A stretch of DNA of 51,910 bases from Lolliginicoccus lacisalsi (GCF_014841105.1 NZ_JACYWE010000004.1:187819-239728), one strand, 5' to 3'. Positions 19,944-29,911 are shown, counted from the stretch's first letter. Numbers and translations are program-made. Notes: generated from the sequence alone by a model not told the origin.

Positions 19944-20783
19944 CCCGAGAACCAGCCGCCCGAACCTGCTAGCCCCACCCCCGGCGGAGGGCCCCCACCC
20001 CTGGACGCGGCCCAGCTCGCCCCCCGGCTCGCCGAGGCCGGGTGGAACAGCGTGCACGTCATGGGCACGACGGGCTCCACGAATGCCGACCTGCTGGCCA
20101 GCGCCCCCACGGCCACCGATCGCACCGTGCTCCTCGCCGAGCAGCAGACCGCTGGGCGCGGTCGCCACTCGCGTACCTGGGAGACCACCCCGGGGACCTC
20201 CCTGATCGCGTCGGTGCTGCTGCGCGCCGCGGGCGTGCCGCCGGCGCGGCTTGGCTGGCTCCCGCTGCTCACCGGCGTGGCGCTCGCCTCGGCCATCCGT
20301 GACGAGACCGGCGTGCGCGCCACCCTCAAATGGCCCAATGATGTGCACGTGGGCGGGCGCAAGGTGGCAGGCATCCTCGCCGAGGTCGCGCCCGTTCCGG
20401 GCCCGGCGACCGTGGTAGTCGGATTCGGCATCAATGCCTCGACCGAGCGCGACGAGCTTCCGGTGACCGATGCCACATCGCTCTATCTCGAATCCGGCAG
20501 CCACCCGGACCGCTCCGGGCTCGCCGTGGCCGTGCTGGCCCGGCTCTCCCGTGCTCTGGACGTGTGGATCGCGAGCGGCGGGGCACCAGGTCCCTTGCGG
20601 GAGCAGTACGTTGCCCTCTCCTCGACCCTCGGGGAAGAGGTATCCGTGGCGCTACCGGGCGGAACCGTCACCGGGCTGGCCGAGCGCATCGACGAGGCTG
20701 GTTGCCTGGTCCTCTCGGTGCCCGGGGAAGGGGAGCACGTGGTCTCCGCGGGTGACGTTACGCACCTGCGCAAGGCACAATAA
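19941..20783 (+). CDS. birA: Biotin-[acetyl-CoA-carboxylase] ligase
   Basis: 280 aa. Attaches biotin via biotinyl-AMP to the AMKM lysine of AccA3 and other carriers. Catalytic features: STNAD (46-50), the biotinyl-AMP loop GRGRHSRTW (72-80), the lysine in KWPNDV (130-135), and GFGINAS. The C-terminal SH3-like domain ends VSAGDVTHL. No N-terminal helix-turn-helix is present, so it is a monofunctional class I ligase, not a repressor. Divergent from accD5, fitting joint supply of holo-carboxylase. Confidence 0.94.
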   Translation: MPENQPPEPASPTPGGGPPPLDAAQLAPRLAEAGWNSVHVMGTTGSTNADLLASAPTATDRTVLLAEQQTAGRGRHSRTWETTPGTSLIASVLLRAAGVPPARLGWLPLLTGVALASAIRDETGVRATLKWPNDVHVGGRKVAGILAEVAPVPGPATVVVGFGINASTERDELPVTDATSLYLESGSHPDRSGLAVAVLARLSRALDVWIASGGAPGPLREQYVALSSTLGEEVSVALPGGTVTGLAERIDEAGCLVLSVPGEGEHVVSAGDVTHLRKAQ

Positions 20784-20788
20784 CGCTC

Positions 20789-21322
20789 ATGGAGCATTCG
20801 GGTGGAGCGCTGGGGGAGCGCGTGCTGCTGCGCCGCCATCCGCATTGGAAGATGATGCTGGGCCCCGCCGTCCTGACGATCATGCTGACCGGCATCGCAG
20901 GCGTGATCGTGGGGTTCCTCGACGCGCGGGCCCCGGACGGGGTGCGCGGGATCGCCATCCTCCTCGTCCTCGCCCTCTGGGCACTCATCGTCGCGCGGCG
21001 GTTCGTCAAGCCCTTCGTCGGGTGGTGGCGCACCGCGCTGATCGTCACCTCGCACCGCATCGCCGTCCGCGAGGGGCTGCTGCGCGCCCGCGGGTTCGAC
21101 ATCCCGCTGCAGCAGGTCGCGGGGGTCCGGTACCGCCGCGGCATGCTCGACCGCTTCGCGGGCACCGGCACGTTGCTCATCGCGCCGATCGGCGAGCCAC
21201 CGTTCGAGTTCGCGCACGTGCCCGAGGCCAGGCTCACCCATGCGTTGATCCACCATCAGGTATTCGGCAACCAGCCCGTGGCACGGCCCCGGCGGTTCCT
21301 CCATGCCTTCCGCCCGCGCTGA
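20789..21322 (+). CDS. Membrane protein with bacterial PH domain (YdbS-like, DUF304)
   Basis: 177 aa. Two hydrophobic segments (about 23-43 and 54-70) are followed by a bPH2-type domain: TALIVTSHRIAVREGLLRARGFDIPLQQVAGVRYRRGMLDRFAGTGTLLI. Corresponds in position to Rv3278c next to birA. Function of these PH-domain membrane proteins is unknown. The gene follows birA by 5 nt and is probably co-transcribed. Confidence 0.85.
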   Translation: MEHSGGALGERVLLRRHPHWKMMLGPAVLTIMLTGIAGVIVGFLDARAPDGVRGIAILLVLALWALIVARRFVKPFVGWWRTALIVTSHRIAVREGLLRARGFDIPLQQVAGVRYRRGMLDRFAGTGTLLIAPIGEPPFEFAHVPEARLTHALIHHQVFGNQPVARPRRFLHAFRPR

Positions 21323-21422
21323 GCCGGAGCCGGAGCCGGAATGTGACCCCTGCCATGATCTTCGGCCAGCGTGGCGCTGCGCATTGTCAACGGGGATGCG
21401 AGCCATTGCGGGGCATTCTCAC

Positions 21423-21437
21423 TAGGCTGGTTCCGTG
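21423..21437 (+). promoter_or_regulatory. Leaderless-type -10 (TAGGCT) for the OmpR-type regulator
   Basis: TAGGCT at 21423-21428, then 6 nt, then GTG at 21435. Confidence 0.55.
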
Positions 21438-22121
21438 AGGACCGTTCTGCTCGCCGAAGATGATGACGCCATCGCTGCCCCGCTCGCGCGGGCGCTCGAG
21501 CGCGAGGGCTATGAGGTACGCATCGCGCCCACCGGCGATGAGGCATTCGCGCGCGTCGTCGCAGCACCGCCGGACCTGCTGCGCCTCGACCTGGGCCTGC
21601 CAGGCATGGACGGGCTCGAGGTGTGCCGCAAGATCCGCTCGCAGGGCATCGACGTGCCCGTGCTCATGCTGACCGCCCGCACCGACGAGGTCGATTTCGT
21701 GGTGGGCCTCGATGCTGGTGCCGATGACTACGTCGGCAAGCCGTTCCGCCTCGCGGAGCTCCTCGCGCGGGTCCGGGCGCTCATGCGCCGCCGCGGCAGC
21801 AGCGCCGACGATGCCGTCATCGAGATCGGTGACATCACCCTGGACAAGCCCGCCCGCCGCGTCACCCGCGACGGCCGGGAGCTGACGCTGGCGAACAAGG
21901 AGTACGAGCTACTGAAGCTCCTCATGGAGCACGCCGGCGAGGTCGTCGAGCGCGAGGAGATCCAGCGCGAGGTATGGGGCGATGTGGATCTACGGGGATC
22001 CAAGACCCTCGACATGCATATGTCCTGGCTGCGCCGCAAGATCGGGGACGAGGGCAAGGAGCTGGGGCGTCACATCGCCACCGTGCGAGGGGTAGGATTC
22101 CGCTTCAATGCGGACCAGTAG
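21435..22121 (+). CDS. OmpR/PhoB-family response regulator
   Basis: 228 aa. Receiver domain residues 1-115 with the acidic pocket Asp9-Asp10, phosphoacceptor Asp52 (RLDLGLPGMDG), Thr80 and Lys102 (GKPF). The winged-helix DNA-binding domain, residues 130-226, has LTLANKEYELLKLLMEHAGEVVEREEIQREVW and LRRKIGD...TVRGVGFRF. It is paired with the sensor kinase that begins 93 bp downstream. The signal and regulon cannot be read from the sequence. Confidence 0.95.
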   Translation: MRTVLLAEDDDAIAAPLARALEREGYEVRIAPTGDEAFARVVAAPPDLLRLDLGLPGMDGLEVCRKIRSQGIDVPVLMLTARTDEVDFVVGLDAGADDYVGKPFRLAELLARVRALMRRRGSSADDAVIEIGDITLDKPARRVTRDGRELTLANKEYELLKLLMEHAGEVVEREEIQREVWGDVDLRGSKTLDMHMSWLRRKIGDEGKELGRHIATVRGVGFRFNADQ

Positions 22122-22214
22122 CGCGACACCCCCCGAGCATCCATCGCCAGGGGATCCACCGAGCCCCGCCGCGGGCCAGGAACAGCCAGGATCGCGCGAA
22201 CAGGAAGCGGTGCG

Positions 22215-23546
22215 GTGAAGCGGCGGATCCTGCTGTCGACCATCGCGGTGGTCGTTGTGGTCGTGCTCATGCTCGGCCTCCCGCTGCTCCTCGCCTCCTG
22301 GCGCCTCGTCGAGGACTTCACCCGTGCTGATCTCAAGCTCAGGCTCGATCAGATGGCCGCCGAGGTCCGGAACCAGCAAGGACAGGAAGGCCTCGTGCCG
22401 GGCCGCCTCAACACCGAGCCGCTGCGGCTCGTCGTGCCGCCCGGCGGTCGGCTCGAGGTGATCTATCCGAGCCCCCTCGACAGTGCGTCCCGCGCCTCCG
22501 TCGGCGCCCCCTACGTGGAGAACGCGATCATCGAGTCCTTGTCGCTCGGCGTCTCGGGATCGCTGCGCCTCGAGGTTCCCCCGGGAGAGATGCGGGCCTC
22601 GCAATGGAGGTCCGCGGCGATCGTGACCGCCCTCGTGCTGGCGTCCGTGTTCGCCGGAACCGTCGTCGCGATCGTCACGGCGCGCCGACTGTCCGATCCG
22701 CTGCGCGATGTTGCTGCCCGCGCCGCGCGACTCGGCGCCGGTGACTTCCGGCCCGATCCGAGGCGCTACGGCATCGCCGAGCTCGACCGTGTGTCCGACG
22801 TGCTTGACGCCGCGAGCGTGGAGATCTCCGAGCGGCTGCAGCGCGAGCGCAGCCTCGTCGGCGACGTATCGCACCAGCTGCGCAGCCGCTTGACCGCCGT
22901 GCGGCTGCGCCTTGACGAGCTTTCCGTCCACAGTGACCCCGACGTCGTGGAGGAATCGACAGCAGCGCTCTCCCAGGTGGACCGGCTCACCCAGGCCGTC
23001 AACGATCTCGTGCGCGCCTCGCGCGACCAGAACCGCTCCGATGTCTCCGCGATCGAGGTCATGCACGAGCTCCGCCTCGCGATCAAGGACTGGGAGAAGC
23101 AGTTCGCCGAGGCAGGGCGGCACATCAAGCTGTACGGCCACGAGGGCACCCTCGCGCACGCCACTGCAACCCGGCTCCGCGAGGCCGTCGCCGTCCTGGT
23201 GGACAACGCGCTCGCCCACGGCGATGGCACGTGCACGCTCTCGGTGCGCCACGTCAGCAGCGGTGAGCGTCGCCCCATGGTGTGCGTCGAGGTCAGCGAC
23301 GAGGGGTCCGGCGTGCCCGACGACATCGCGTCGCGGATCTTCGAGCGGGGCTTCTCCGGCCGCGGCTCGTCCGGGGTGGGGCTCGCGCTCGCCCGCGCGC
23401 TCGTCGAGGCGGACGGCGGGCGCATGGAGCTGCAGGATCGCAGCCCCGCGCGGTTCGCGATCTTCGTGCCCGCGCGCGATCCGCACCTGCCGCTCGGAGC
23501 CGGAGGCGCCAGCATTCTTCCCGTGATGCCGCCGGAGCCGCGCTAG
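22215..23546 (+). CDS. Sensor histidine kinase (EnvZ/BaeS type)
   Basis: 443 aa. TM1 residues 6-27, an extracytoplasmic sensor of about 100 residues, and TM2 about 132-155. Then HAMP (RRLSDPLRDVAARAARLGAGDF), the HisKA box with phospho-His220 (VSHQLRSRLTAV), and HATPase_c: N-box LVDNALAHG, G1 DEGSGVP, and the GRGSSGVGLAL glycine loop. The GTG start has AGGAAG about 7 nt upstream. Operon partner of the preceding OmpR-type regulator. Confidence 0.94.
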   Translation: MKRRILLSTIAVVVVVVLMLGLPLLLASWRLVEDFTRADLKLRLDQMAAEVRNQQGQEGLVPGRLNTEPLRLVVPPGGRLEVIYPSPLDSASRASVGAPYVENAIIESLSLGVSGSLRLEVPPGEMRASQWRSAAIVTALVLASVFAGTVVAIVTARRLSDPLRDVAARAARLGAGDFRPDPRRYGIAELDRVSDVLDAASVEISERLQRERSLVGDVSHQLRSRLTAVRLRLDELSVHSDPDVVEESTAALSQVDRLTQAVNDLVRASRDQNRSDVSAIEVMHELRLAIKDWEKQFAEAGRHIKLYGHEGTLAHATATRLREAVAVLVDNALAHGDGTCTLSVRHVSSGERRPMVCVEVSDEGSGVPDDIASRIFERGFSGRGSSGVGLALARALVEADGGRMELQDRSPARFAIFVPARDPHLPLGAGGASILPVMPPEPR

Positions 23547-23566
23547 GCATCGATGCTGGCCGGCGC

Positions 23567-23611
23567 GGGGCGCCGTCGCTCGGGGCGCCACCGCTCGGCG
23601 CGCCGTCGCTC
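23567..23611. repeat. 15-bp tandem repeat, three copies
   Basis: Units at 23567, 23582 and 23597 of the form GGSGCGCCRYCGCTC, in the noncoding gap just before the palindromic element at 23615. Confidence 0.8.
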
Positions 23612-23614
23612 GGC

Positions 23615-23693
23615 AAAAAGCACCGGAAACCGCCAAACGCGATAGAAGCTGACCTGCGATTCGCGCAGCTTCTATCGCGTTTGCGGAAGGGCG
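23615..23693 (+). repeat. Dispersed palindromic element, copy A
   Basis: AAAAAGCACCGGAAAC, then a perfect 18-bp inverted repeat (arms 23634-23651 and 23666-23683, core AAACGCGATAGAAGC) with a 14-nt loop, then GCGGAAGGGCG. Same family as copies at 32995 and 40349. It lies between the convergent ends of the sensor kinase and gtrA genes, so it may also terminate transcription. Confidence 0.85.
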
Positions 23694-23742
23694 CACCCGC
23701 GCGCCACAAGCCCGCGCCAATAGCGGCAGCCGCGATCCCGGC

Positions 23743-24306
23743 TCAGCTATGCCCGAGCTGCTCCTCGTAGAGGTCGACCGGGGTGGGCAGCACGATCGTC
23801 GATCCAGCGGCGGCGCCGCGCACGTCCTCGTCCGGGAACACCCACCGGCGCATCGCCCAGAACCGGAACACCATCTGCAGGATGTTGCCGATCAAGTAGG
23901 CGCTGATGAAGTCGGCGATGTTCTCCACGGTGAGCGACACGTTCGGCTGGCGGAACCCGAGCATGTACGACGAGATCCACAGCGGGATGAACGCGAGCAC
24001 CACGCCACCAGCACTGACCAGGAAGAACAGGAATGCCTCATGGTGGCGCTCGCGGCCGCCCCGGTTCTTGAACGACCATTCCCGGTTGAGCACGTACGAC
24101 AGGATCACGGCCATCACGCCGGCGATGATCTTCGCGGTGACGGGATTGCTGTCGAGGATGGTCAGCTTGAGGGTGTAGAAGATCGCAAGGTCGAAGATGA
24201 ACGTGGTCCCGCCGACGATGGCGAACTTGATGAACTCACGATGCTTCAGCGCGATCGCCCGGTAGGGCTGCGGTATGCGCGTGATGACGCTGTCGGCCAA
24301 GGACAC
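23743..24306 (-). CDS. GtrA-family membrane protein
   Basis: 187 aa. Four transmembrane segments: about 24-44 (FIKFAIVGGTTFIFDLAIFY), 57-75, 92-114 and 130-150. The EFIKFAIVGG and NREWSFKNRGG motifs are those of GtrA proteins, proposed to flip or support polyprenyl-linked sugars in cell-envelope glycosylation. Position matches Rv3277 beside purK. I prefer GTG 24306, 8 nt after a -10 box; in-frame ATGs at 24348 and 24408 would add an Arg-rich tail. Confidence 0.88.
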   Translation of the reverse strand: MSLADSVITRIPQPYRAIALKHREFIKFAIVGGTTFIFDLAIFYTLKLTILDSNPVTAKIIAGVMAVILSYVLNREWSFKNRGGRERHHEAFLFFLVSAGGVVLAFIPLWISSYMLGFRQPNVSLTVENIADFISAYLIGNILQMVFRFWAMRRWVFPDEDVRGAAAGSTIVLPTPVDLYEEQLGHS

Positions 24307-24320
24307 AAACCCGGAGTCTA
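24304..24320 (-). promoter_or_regulatory. Leaderless-type -10 (TAGACT) for gtrA-like gene
   Basis: TAGACT at 24320-24315, then 8 nt, then GTG at 24306. Confidence 0.4.
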
Positions 24321-24410
24321 CTGAACGCTTCCTTCGCTGTACGGCCATCGGTGGTGTTCGGCGTGGGGAGGGACGCGTTTTCCATCCCGGCGCATCGTCT
24401 GCCACCATAG

Positions 24411-25688
24411 GTGCTTGTGGAATCAGACCAGTTCACGCCTGCTGCCGGGACGGCTCCCCGCTATCACCGCGATGCCTCCGGTGTGCCCACTGTCACCATG
24501 ATCGGTGGCGGCCAGCTCGCTCGCATGACCCACCAGGCCGCGATCGCGCTCGGCCAGTCAGTGCGCGTGCTCGCCGCGGGCGCCGGGGAATCCGCCGCCC
24601 AGGTGGCGCGCGATGTGGTCCTCGGGCGCCACGATGACCTCGCCGCGCTGCGCGAGGCGGCGCAGGGCAGCGATGCGCTGACCTTTGACCATGAGCATGT
24701 GCCACCGCAGCATCTCGAGACGCTGATCAGCGAGGGCGTCAACGTCCAGCCGCCACCCACGGCCCTGATCCACGCCCAGGACAAGCTCGTGATGCGCGAG
24801 CGCCTCGCCGCGATGGGCGCGCCCGTGCCCCCGTTCGTGCCGGTCCGGGCGGTCAGTGACGCGCTGGCGTTCGGCACCGAGCACGGGTATCCGTTCGTCC
24901 TGAAGGCCACCCGCGGTGGCTACGACGGCAAGGGCGTCTGGATGATCGACACCCCGGAGCAGGCCGAGGAGCGGGTCGCCGAGCAGCTCGGCGCGGGCGT
25001 GCTGCTGCTCGCCGAGGAGAAGGTCGCGATGCGGCGCGAGCTCTCCGCGATGGTGGCGCGGTCCCCGTTCGGGCAGGGGGCCACCTGGCCGGTGGTCGAG
25101 ACCGTCCAGCGCGACGGAGTGTGCGCGGTCGTCACCGCTCCCGCCCCCGGGCTCGATGAGCGCACCGCGACGGAGGCGCAGGCACTGGCGCTGCGCATCG
25201 CCACAGACCTCGGGGTGACCGGCTGCCTCGCGGTGGAGCTGTTCGAGACGATGGACGGCGGCATCCTCGTCAACGAGCTGGCCATGCGCCCGCACAACTC
25301 CGGGCACTGGACGATGGACGGGGCCGTGACCTCGCAGTTCGAGCAGCATCTGCGCGCGGTCCTCGACTATCCCCTCGGCAGCACCGCGACCACGGCGCCG
25401 GTGACGGTGATGGCGAACGTGCTGGGCGCGGCCGAGCCGCCCGCGATGAGCATGGACGAGCGGGTGCACCACCTGTGCGCGCGCATGCCGGACGCGCGCA
25501 TCCACCTCTACGGCAAGGGCGAGCGGCCTGGCCGCAAGCTCGGGCACGTCAACATCGTCGGCCCGCCCGGAGGCAGCAGCGAGGACCCCGACTACGTCCG
25601 GGCAGTCCGGGAGCGAGCGGAGCTCGCCGCGCAGTGGCTCATCCACGCCACCTGGGCCGACGGGTGGGACCCGCACACGGGCAGCTAG
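24411..25688 (+). CDS. purK: 5-(carboxyamino)imidazole ribonucleotide synthase
   Basis: 425 aa ATP-grasp enzyme of purine synthesis: AIR + ATP + bicarbonate to N5-CAIR. N-terminal nucleotide fold VTMIGGGQLARMTHQAAIALG, the EHVPPQHLETL segment (DxEN-type in the family), the ATP-grasp loop FVLKATRGGYDGKGVW, and the Mg site VNELAMRPHNSGHWTMDG. The N-terminus is about 25 residues longer than Escherichia coli PurK, with no strong ribosome site. GTG 24411 and GTG 24417 are equally likely starts. Works with purE, 75 bp downstream, and is divergent from gtrA. Confidence 0.95.
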   Translation: MLVESDQFTPAAGTAPRYHRDASGVPTVTMIGGGQLARMTHQAAIALGQSVRVLAAGAGESAAQVARDVVLGRHDDLAALREAAQGSDALTFDHEHVPPQHLETLISEGVNVQPPPTALIHAQDKLVMRERLAAMGAPVPPFVPVRAVSDALAFGTEHGYPFVLKATRGGYDGKGVWMIDTPEQAEERVAEQLGAGVLLLAEEKVAMRRELSAMVARSPFGQGATWPVVETVQRDGVCAVVTAPAPGLDERTATEAQALALRIATDLGVTGCLAVELFETMDGGILVNELAMRPHNSGHWTMDGAVTSQFEQHLRAVLDYPLGSTATTAPVTVMANVLGAAEPPAMSMDERVHHLCARMPDARIHLYGKGERPGRKLGHVNIVGPPGGSSEDPDYVRAVRERAELAAQWLIHATWADGWDPHTGS

Positions 25689-25763
25689 CCTGCTCTACGC
25701 TCCACAACGACAGCGATCATGCTCTCGCGCCCCGGTGCGCGTCCCACGGAACGAGGAGGCAGG

Positions 25764-26264
25764 ATGACCCCCCAGGTCGGCTTGATCATGGGCAGCGCCT
25801 CCGACTGGCCCGTCATGCAGGCCGCGGCCGAGGCGCTCGCCGAGTTCGAGGTGCCTTTCGAGGTGGGGGTGATCTCCGCGCACCGGACCCCGCAGCGCAT
25901 GCTCGACTACGCCACGGGCGCCGCGGCGGCGGGCATCAAGGTGATCATCGCTGGCGCTGGGGGAGCGGCACACCTTCCAGGCATGGTCGCGTCGGCCACG
26001 CCATTGCCCGTGATCGGCGTGCCCGTGCCGCTCAAGCACCTCGATGGCATGGATTCCCTGTTGTCGATCGTGCAGATGCCGGCTGGTGTGCCGGTGGCGA
26101 CTGTCTCCATCGGCGGTGCCCGCAACGCGGGATTGCTCGCGGTGCGCATCCTCGCTGCCCAGGACCCCGCGCTGCGCCAGCGCATGGAGGAGTTCCAGCA
26201 GCAATTGCACCAGATGGTGCTCGGCAAGGACGAGAAGCTGCGCCGCTCCCTGCTCGGCGGCTAG
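25764..26264 (+). CDS. purE: N5-carboxyaminoimidazole ribonucleotide mutase
   Basis: 166 aa; converts N5-CAIR from PurK to CAIR. Class I PurE signature: [46 protein letters not shown], and [23 protein letters not shown] 25764 lies just downstream of GAGGAGGCAGG, a strong ribosome site; the frame upstream of it is noncoding. Confidence 0.96.
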   Translation: MTPQVGLIMGSASDWPVMQAAAEALAEFEVPFEVGVISAHRTPQRMLDYATGAAAAGIKVIIAGAGGAAHLPGMVASATPLPVIGVPVPLKHLDGMDSLLSIVQMPAGVPVATVSIGGARNAGLLAVRILAAQDPALRQRMEEFQQQLHQMVLGKDEKLRRSLLGG

Positions 26265-26433
26265 GCACGCTGCCGCATCGCCGGACGGCAATCGATGCTG
26301 CCTTCGTGCTCCGCGCGTTCCGCCGGTATTGTCAGCACCAGGGCATGCTCCCGCACGATGGGGAAGGCATGGCCGCTGCGTACGCAAACCCGTACTGGAT
26401 AATCGCACTATCGCACGCGAAGGAGCTGCACGA

Positions 26434-27594
26434 ATGGCCGGCAACCCCGATTTTGATCTCTTCCAGCTCGCTGACGAGCACAACGAGCTGCGGGCCGCCA
26501 TCCGGGGCCTGTGCGAGAAGGAGATCGCGCCCTACGCCGCCGATGTCGACGAGAACGAGCGCTTCCCCCAGGAAGCCCTCGATGCGCTCGTCGCCTCCGG
26601 CTTCAACGCGATCCACGTGCCCGAGGAGTATGACGGCCAGGGCGCTGACTCCGTCGCCACCTGCATCGTCATCGAGGAGGTCGCCCGCGTGTGCGGGTCC
26701 TCGTCGCTGATCCCCGCGGTCAACAAGCTCGGCACCATGGGCCTGATCCTCAGTGGCTCGGAGGAGCTCAAGGCGAAGGTCCTGCCCTCCATCGCGTCGG
26801 GCGAGGCGATGGCGTCCTACGCGCTGTCCGAGCGCGAGGCCGGTTCCGACGCGGCCGCCATGCGGACCCGCGCCAAGGCCGACGGCGATGACTGGATCCT
26901 CAACGGCTCCAAGTGCTGGATCACCAACGGCGGCAAGTCCTCCTGGTACACCGTCATGGCCGTCACCGATCCCGACAAGGGCGCGAAGGGCATTTCGGCG
27001 TTCATGGTCCACAAGGATGATGAGGGCTTCGTCGTCGGGCCCAAGGAGAAGAAGCTCGGCATCAAGGGCAGCCCCACCGCCGAGCTGTACTTCGAGGATT
27101 GCCGCATCCCCGGCGACCGCATCATCGGCGAGCCCGGTACCGGATTCACGACCACCCTGCAGACGCTCGATCACACCCGCCCCACCATTGGCGCGCAGGC
27201 TGTGGGAATCGCCCAGGGCGCCCTTGATGCGGCGATCGAGTACACCAAGGACCGCAAGCAGTTCAAGACCGCCATCGCGGACTTCCAGGGCGTGCAGTTC
27301 ATGCTCGCGGACATGGCGATGAAGCTCGAGGCGGCGCGCCTGATGGTGTACCACGCCGCAGCGCGCGCCGAGCGCGGCGAGAAGAGCCTCGGCTTCATCT
27401 CCTCCGCCTCGAAGTGCTTCGCCTCCGATGTCGCCATGGAGGTCACCACCGACGCCGTGCAGTTGTTCGGCGGCGCCGGGTACACCCGTGACTTCCCGGT
27501 CGAGCGGATGATGCGCGACGCTAAGATCACCCAGATCTACGAGGGCACCAACCAGATCCAGCGGGTCGTCATGGCCCGGTCGCTGCTGCGCTGA
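26434..27594 (+). CDS. fadE25: Acyl-CoA dehydrogenase (FadE25-like)
   Basis: 386 aa flavoprotein. N-terminal helical domain, residues 1-120. The middle beta domain has [19 protein letters not shown] and W(I)[12 protein letters not shown]. The C-terminal domain has [58 protein letters not shown], including the family catalytic glutamate of the YEGT loop. Catalyses alpha,beta-dehydrogenation of an acyl-CoA and passes electrons to ETF. Order and length match M. tuberculosis FadE25 after purE. ATG 26434 has AAGGAG 8 nt upstream. GATAAT at 26397 is a plausible -10 in the 169-bp gap. Chain-length specificity is unknown. Confidence 0.92.
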   Translation: MAGNPDFDLFQLADEHNELRAAIRGLCEKEIAPYAADVDENERFPQEALDALVASGFNAIHVPEEYDGQGADSVATCIVIEEVARVCGSSSLIPAVNKLGTMGLILSGSEELKAKVLPSIASGEAMASYALSEREAGSDAAAMRTRAKADGDDWILNGSKCWITNGGKSSWYTVMAVTDPDKGAKGISAFMVHKDDEGFVVGPKEKKLGIKGSPTAELYFEDCRIPGDRIIGEPGTGFTTTLQTLDHTRPTIGAQAVGIAQGALDAAIEYTKDRKQFKTAIADFQGVQFMLADMAMKLEAARLMVYHAAARAERGEKSLGFISSASKCFASDVAMEVTTDAVQLFGGAGYTRDFPVERMMRDAKITQIYEGTNQIQRVVMARSLLR

Positions 27595-27622
27595 CCGGTT
27601 TGCGCTGACCAGCTCCACGACC

Positions 27623-28846
27623 ATGGCACCGGCACCAGCCTCGCCGCGCGATCAGCGGCGGGCTGGTGCCGGTCTCGTCGAGCGATGGTTCCGGTTCACG
27701 CGAGCTCGTTGGCTGGGCATCGACATCGCCATCGCGGCGGTCGTCACGCTGGCCGCGCTAGCGTCACAGAGCGGACTGTTCACAGGCCCGCACGAGGTAG
27801 TGCTCGCCCTGCTGATGACGGTGCCGCTGGCATGGCGGCGCCTGCGACCAGCTTGGTCCGGCTTCACCATCGCCGCCGCGGCGTACCTGCACCTGTTGAT
27901 ATTCCAGGACTCGACCAGCGCCGGGCTCGGCGTGCTCTTCGCTGTGTACGGGCTCGCCGCCTATGCCGGCCCCTGGGCGAGCCGGATCGCCTGGCCACTG
28001 GCTGCTCTGGGCGTGGGCGTGTCCGCGTACCTCAGCGCGGCCGAGTTCGACCGCGAGCCGCGCTCGGCCGCGATCAACATCGTCTCCGTCGTCGCCCTGA
28101 CCACGGTGGTCTACTTGTTCGGCCTGATCCGGCGCTTCCGGATCAACGAGGTGTCCGGGCTCACCGAGCGGGCGCGGCTCCTCGAGCTCGAGCGGGAGCA
28201 GGAGACCAAGCTCGCCGCCATCACCGAGCGCACTCGTATCGCCCGCGAGATGCATGACATCGTGGCGCACTCGCTCACTGTCGTTATCGCCCAGGCCGAC
28301 GGCGGCCGCTACGCCGCCCGGGCCAGCCCGGAGGCAGCTACGGAGGCGCTCGAACAGATCTCCGCCACCGGTCGGCAGGCGCTCACCGACATGCGCGCGC
28401 TGCTGTCGGTCCTGCGCGACGGGTCTCCCCGCGAGACCGGAAGCACCCCGTCCGCCGAGGACATCCCCGCGCTGATCGAAGACATGCGCCGCAGTGGACT
28501 TGACGTCGAGCTCGTCATCGACGGCGAGGCCCGCGAAGTGCCCGCGGGACCCTCGCTCACCGCCTACCGGATCGTGCAGGAATCCCTCACCAACGTGCTC
28601 AAGCATGCCGGGCCCCGCGCGCGCGTGACCGTGGCGATCGAGTGGACGGACACGGCCCTGCGGCTGCGCATCACCGACGATGGCCAGGGTCTCGCCGGGA
28701 TCCTCCCGCGGCCGGAGACCGCGGGGCAGGGCGTGCGCGGGATGCAGGAACGCGCCAGCCTGTACGGCGGCGACGTTACTGCCGGGCCGCTCGACGGCAG
28801 CGGGTACGAGGTCACCGCCCGGTTGCCCCTCGCCAGCCCGCGCTAG
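27623..28846 (+). CDS. NarL-type (HisKA_3) sensor histidine kinase
   Basis: 407 aa. Five or more hydrophobic segments in residues 30-170 form a membrane sensor without a large extracytoplasmic loop. A coiled segment (residues 175-205, ERARLLELEREQETKLAAI) leads to the HisKA_3 box with phospho-His211 (REMHDIVAHSLTV). The HATPase domain has YRIVQESLTNVLKHAG and DDGQGL...GQGVRGMQERASLYGG. DesK/NarX-like family. The matching NarL-type regulator is at 29909, separated by an opposite-strand gene. ATG 27623 lacks a clear ribosome site. Confidence 0.92.
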   Translation: MAPAPASPRDQRRAGAGLVERWFRFTRARWLGIDIAIAAVVTLAALASQSGLFTGPHEVVLALLMTVPLAWRRLRPAWSGFTIAAAAYLHLLIFQDSTSAGLGVLFAVYGLAAYAGPWASRIAWPLAALGVGVSAYLSAAEFDREPRSAAINIVSVVALTTVVYLFGLIRRFRINEVSGLTERARLLELEREQETKLAAITERTRIAREMHDIVAHSLTVVIAQADGGRYAARASPEAATEALEQISATGRQALTDMRALLSVLRDGSPRETGSTPSAEDIPALIEDMRRSGLDVELVIDGEAREVPAGPSLTAYRIVQESLTNVLKHAGPRARVTVAIEWTDTALRLRITDDGQGLAGILPRPETAGQGVRGMQERASLYGGDVTAGPLDGSGYEVTARLPLASPR

Positions 28847-29844
28847 CCCCCGGCAACCACACCCGCCAGGACGGCGAGCCCAGCGCATCCCGCCAGCACC
28901 ACCACACTGATCCGGGCACGCTCGACCAGGATGGCGACGAACTCCCGGAGGAAGGCGCTCGGAAGGAAGTAGGCGGCGGTGCGAGATCCGACCACATCGG
29001 CGTCGAGCCCCACTGCCCGGGCCGTCAGGGCGGCGCGCAGCGCGTGATAGTTGCTTGTCACCACGACCACTGGTCCGGGGATCTCGTTGGCGGCGAGCAC
29101 GCGCGACGAGTAGCGCAGGTTCTCCTCCGTGTCCCGGGCCTGGTCCTCCACCAGGATGCAGGCGCCCGGAACTCCTTGTGCCAGCAGGTATTCCGCCATC
29201 GCCGTGCCCTCGGCGCGGGGCTCGTCCGGCCCTTGCCCGCCGCTCGGCACCAGCACTGGCCGCGTCGCGGCATCCGAAGAGCGCCAGAGCCTGATCGCCC
29301 GGTCGAGCCGATGCCGCAGCAGCGGCGGAATGCCGCCATCGAGCAATCCCGCGCCCAGCACGACGATCGCGCCCGGGGCCGCAACCCGGACCACCAGGCC
29401 GTAGAACACCGCGTAGGCAGCAACCACGAGGAACAGCACGGTCAGGTACGTTCCCGCGAGGAAGAGGAACACTGCCAGGCCAGTCAGGGCTGGCTGGCCC
29501 GCCATAATGAGCTGCAACGCCACTAGCGGCAGCACCAGCAGGGCGAGGCCGGCGAGGAACGACAGAAGGTTGCCCAGGTTGCGCCCCTCCCGCTGCATCA
29601 TGACCACGCCGTTGGCCAGGAGTAACCCCACCAGCGCGATCGCGAGGAACGGAAGCAGCAGGAACGCGGCGAACCATACGATCCGCACCCCGGGAATCGC
29701 TGTTGCCACCAGTTCCACCAGCGCGATCGTGCCGAACCACACGGTGCCCAGCAGCAGGAACCCGTTGCGCAGTCGCCGTTTCTCGGTGCTCCAGCTGCGC
29801 CACAGGGCGAGACCGAGCACCAGGGCCATCACGAGGCTGAGCAC
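28843..29844 (-). CDS. YdcF-like membrane protein (DUF218)
   Basis: 333 aa. Four to five transmembrane segments lie within residues 20-150, followed by the DUF218/YdcF domain with AIVVLGAGLLDGG, RLDRAIRLWRSS, LVPSGGQGPDEPRAEGTAMAEYLLAQGV, DQARDTEENLRYSSRVL and VVTSNYHALRA. DUF218 proteins such as SanA/YdcF are linked to envelope integrity; activity is not established. A last TM lies near the C-terminus. Its TAG stop overlaps that of the facing histidine kinase gene in CTAG (28843-28846). Confidence 0.88.
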   Translation of the reverse strand: MLSLVMALVLGLALWRSWSTEKRRLRNGFLLLGTVWFGTIALVELVATAIPGVRIVWFAAFLLLPFLAIALVGLLLANGVVMMQREGRNLGNLLSFLAGLALLVLPLVALQLIMAGQPALTGLAVFLFLAGTYLTVLFLVVAAYAVFYGLVVRVAAPGAIVVLGAGLLDGGIPPLLRHRLDRAIRLWRSSDAATRPVLVPSGGQGPDEPRAEGTAMAEYLLAQGVPGACILVEDQARDTEENLRYSSRVLAANEIPGPVVVVTSNYHALRAALTARAVGLDADVVGSRTAAYFLPSAFLREFVAILVERARISVVVLAGCAGLAVLAGVVAGG

Positions 29845-29896
29845 GACCCATTAGATCACCGCGCTGGCCATCGTGCCGATCGCCAGCCTGGCCGCA

Positions 29897-29911
29897 TAGG
29901 GTGAATCCATG
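29897..29911 (+). promoter_or_regulatory. Leaderless-type -10 (TAGGGT) for the NarL-type regulator
   Basis: TAGGGT at 29897-29902, then 6 nt, then ATG at 29909. Confidence 0.55.
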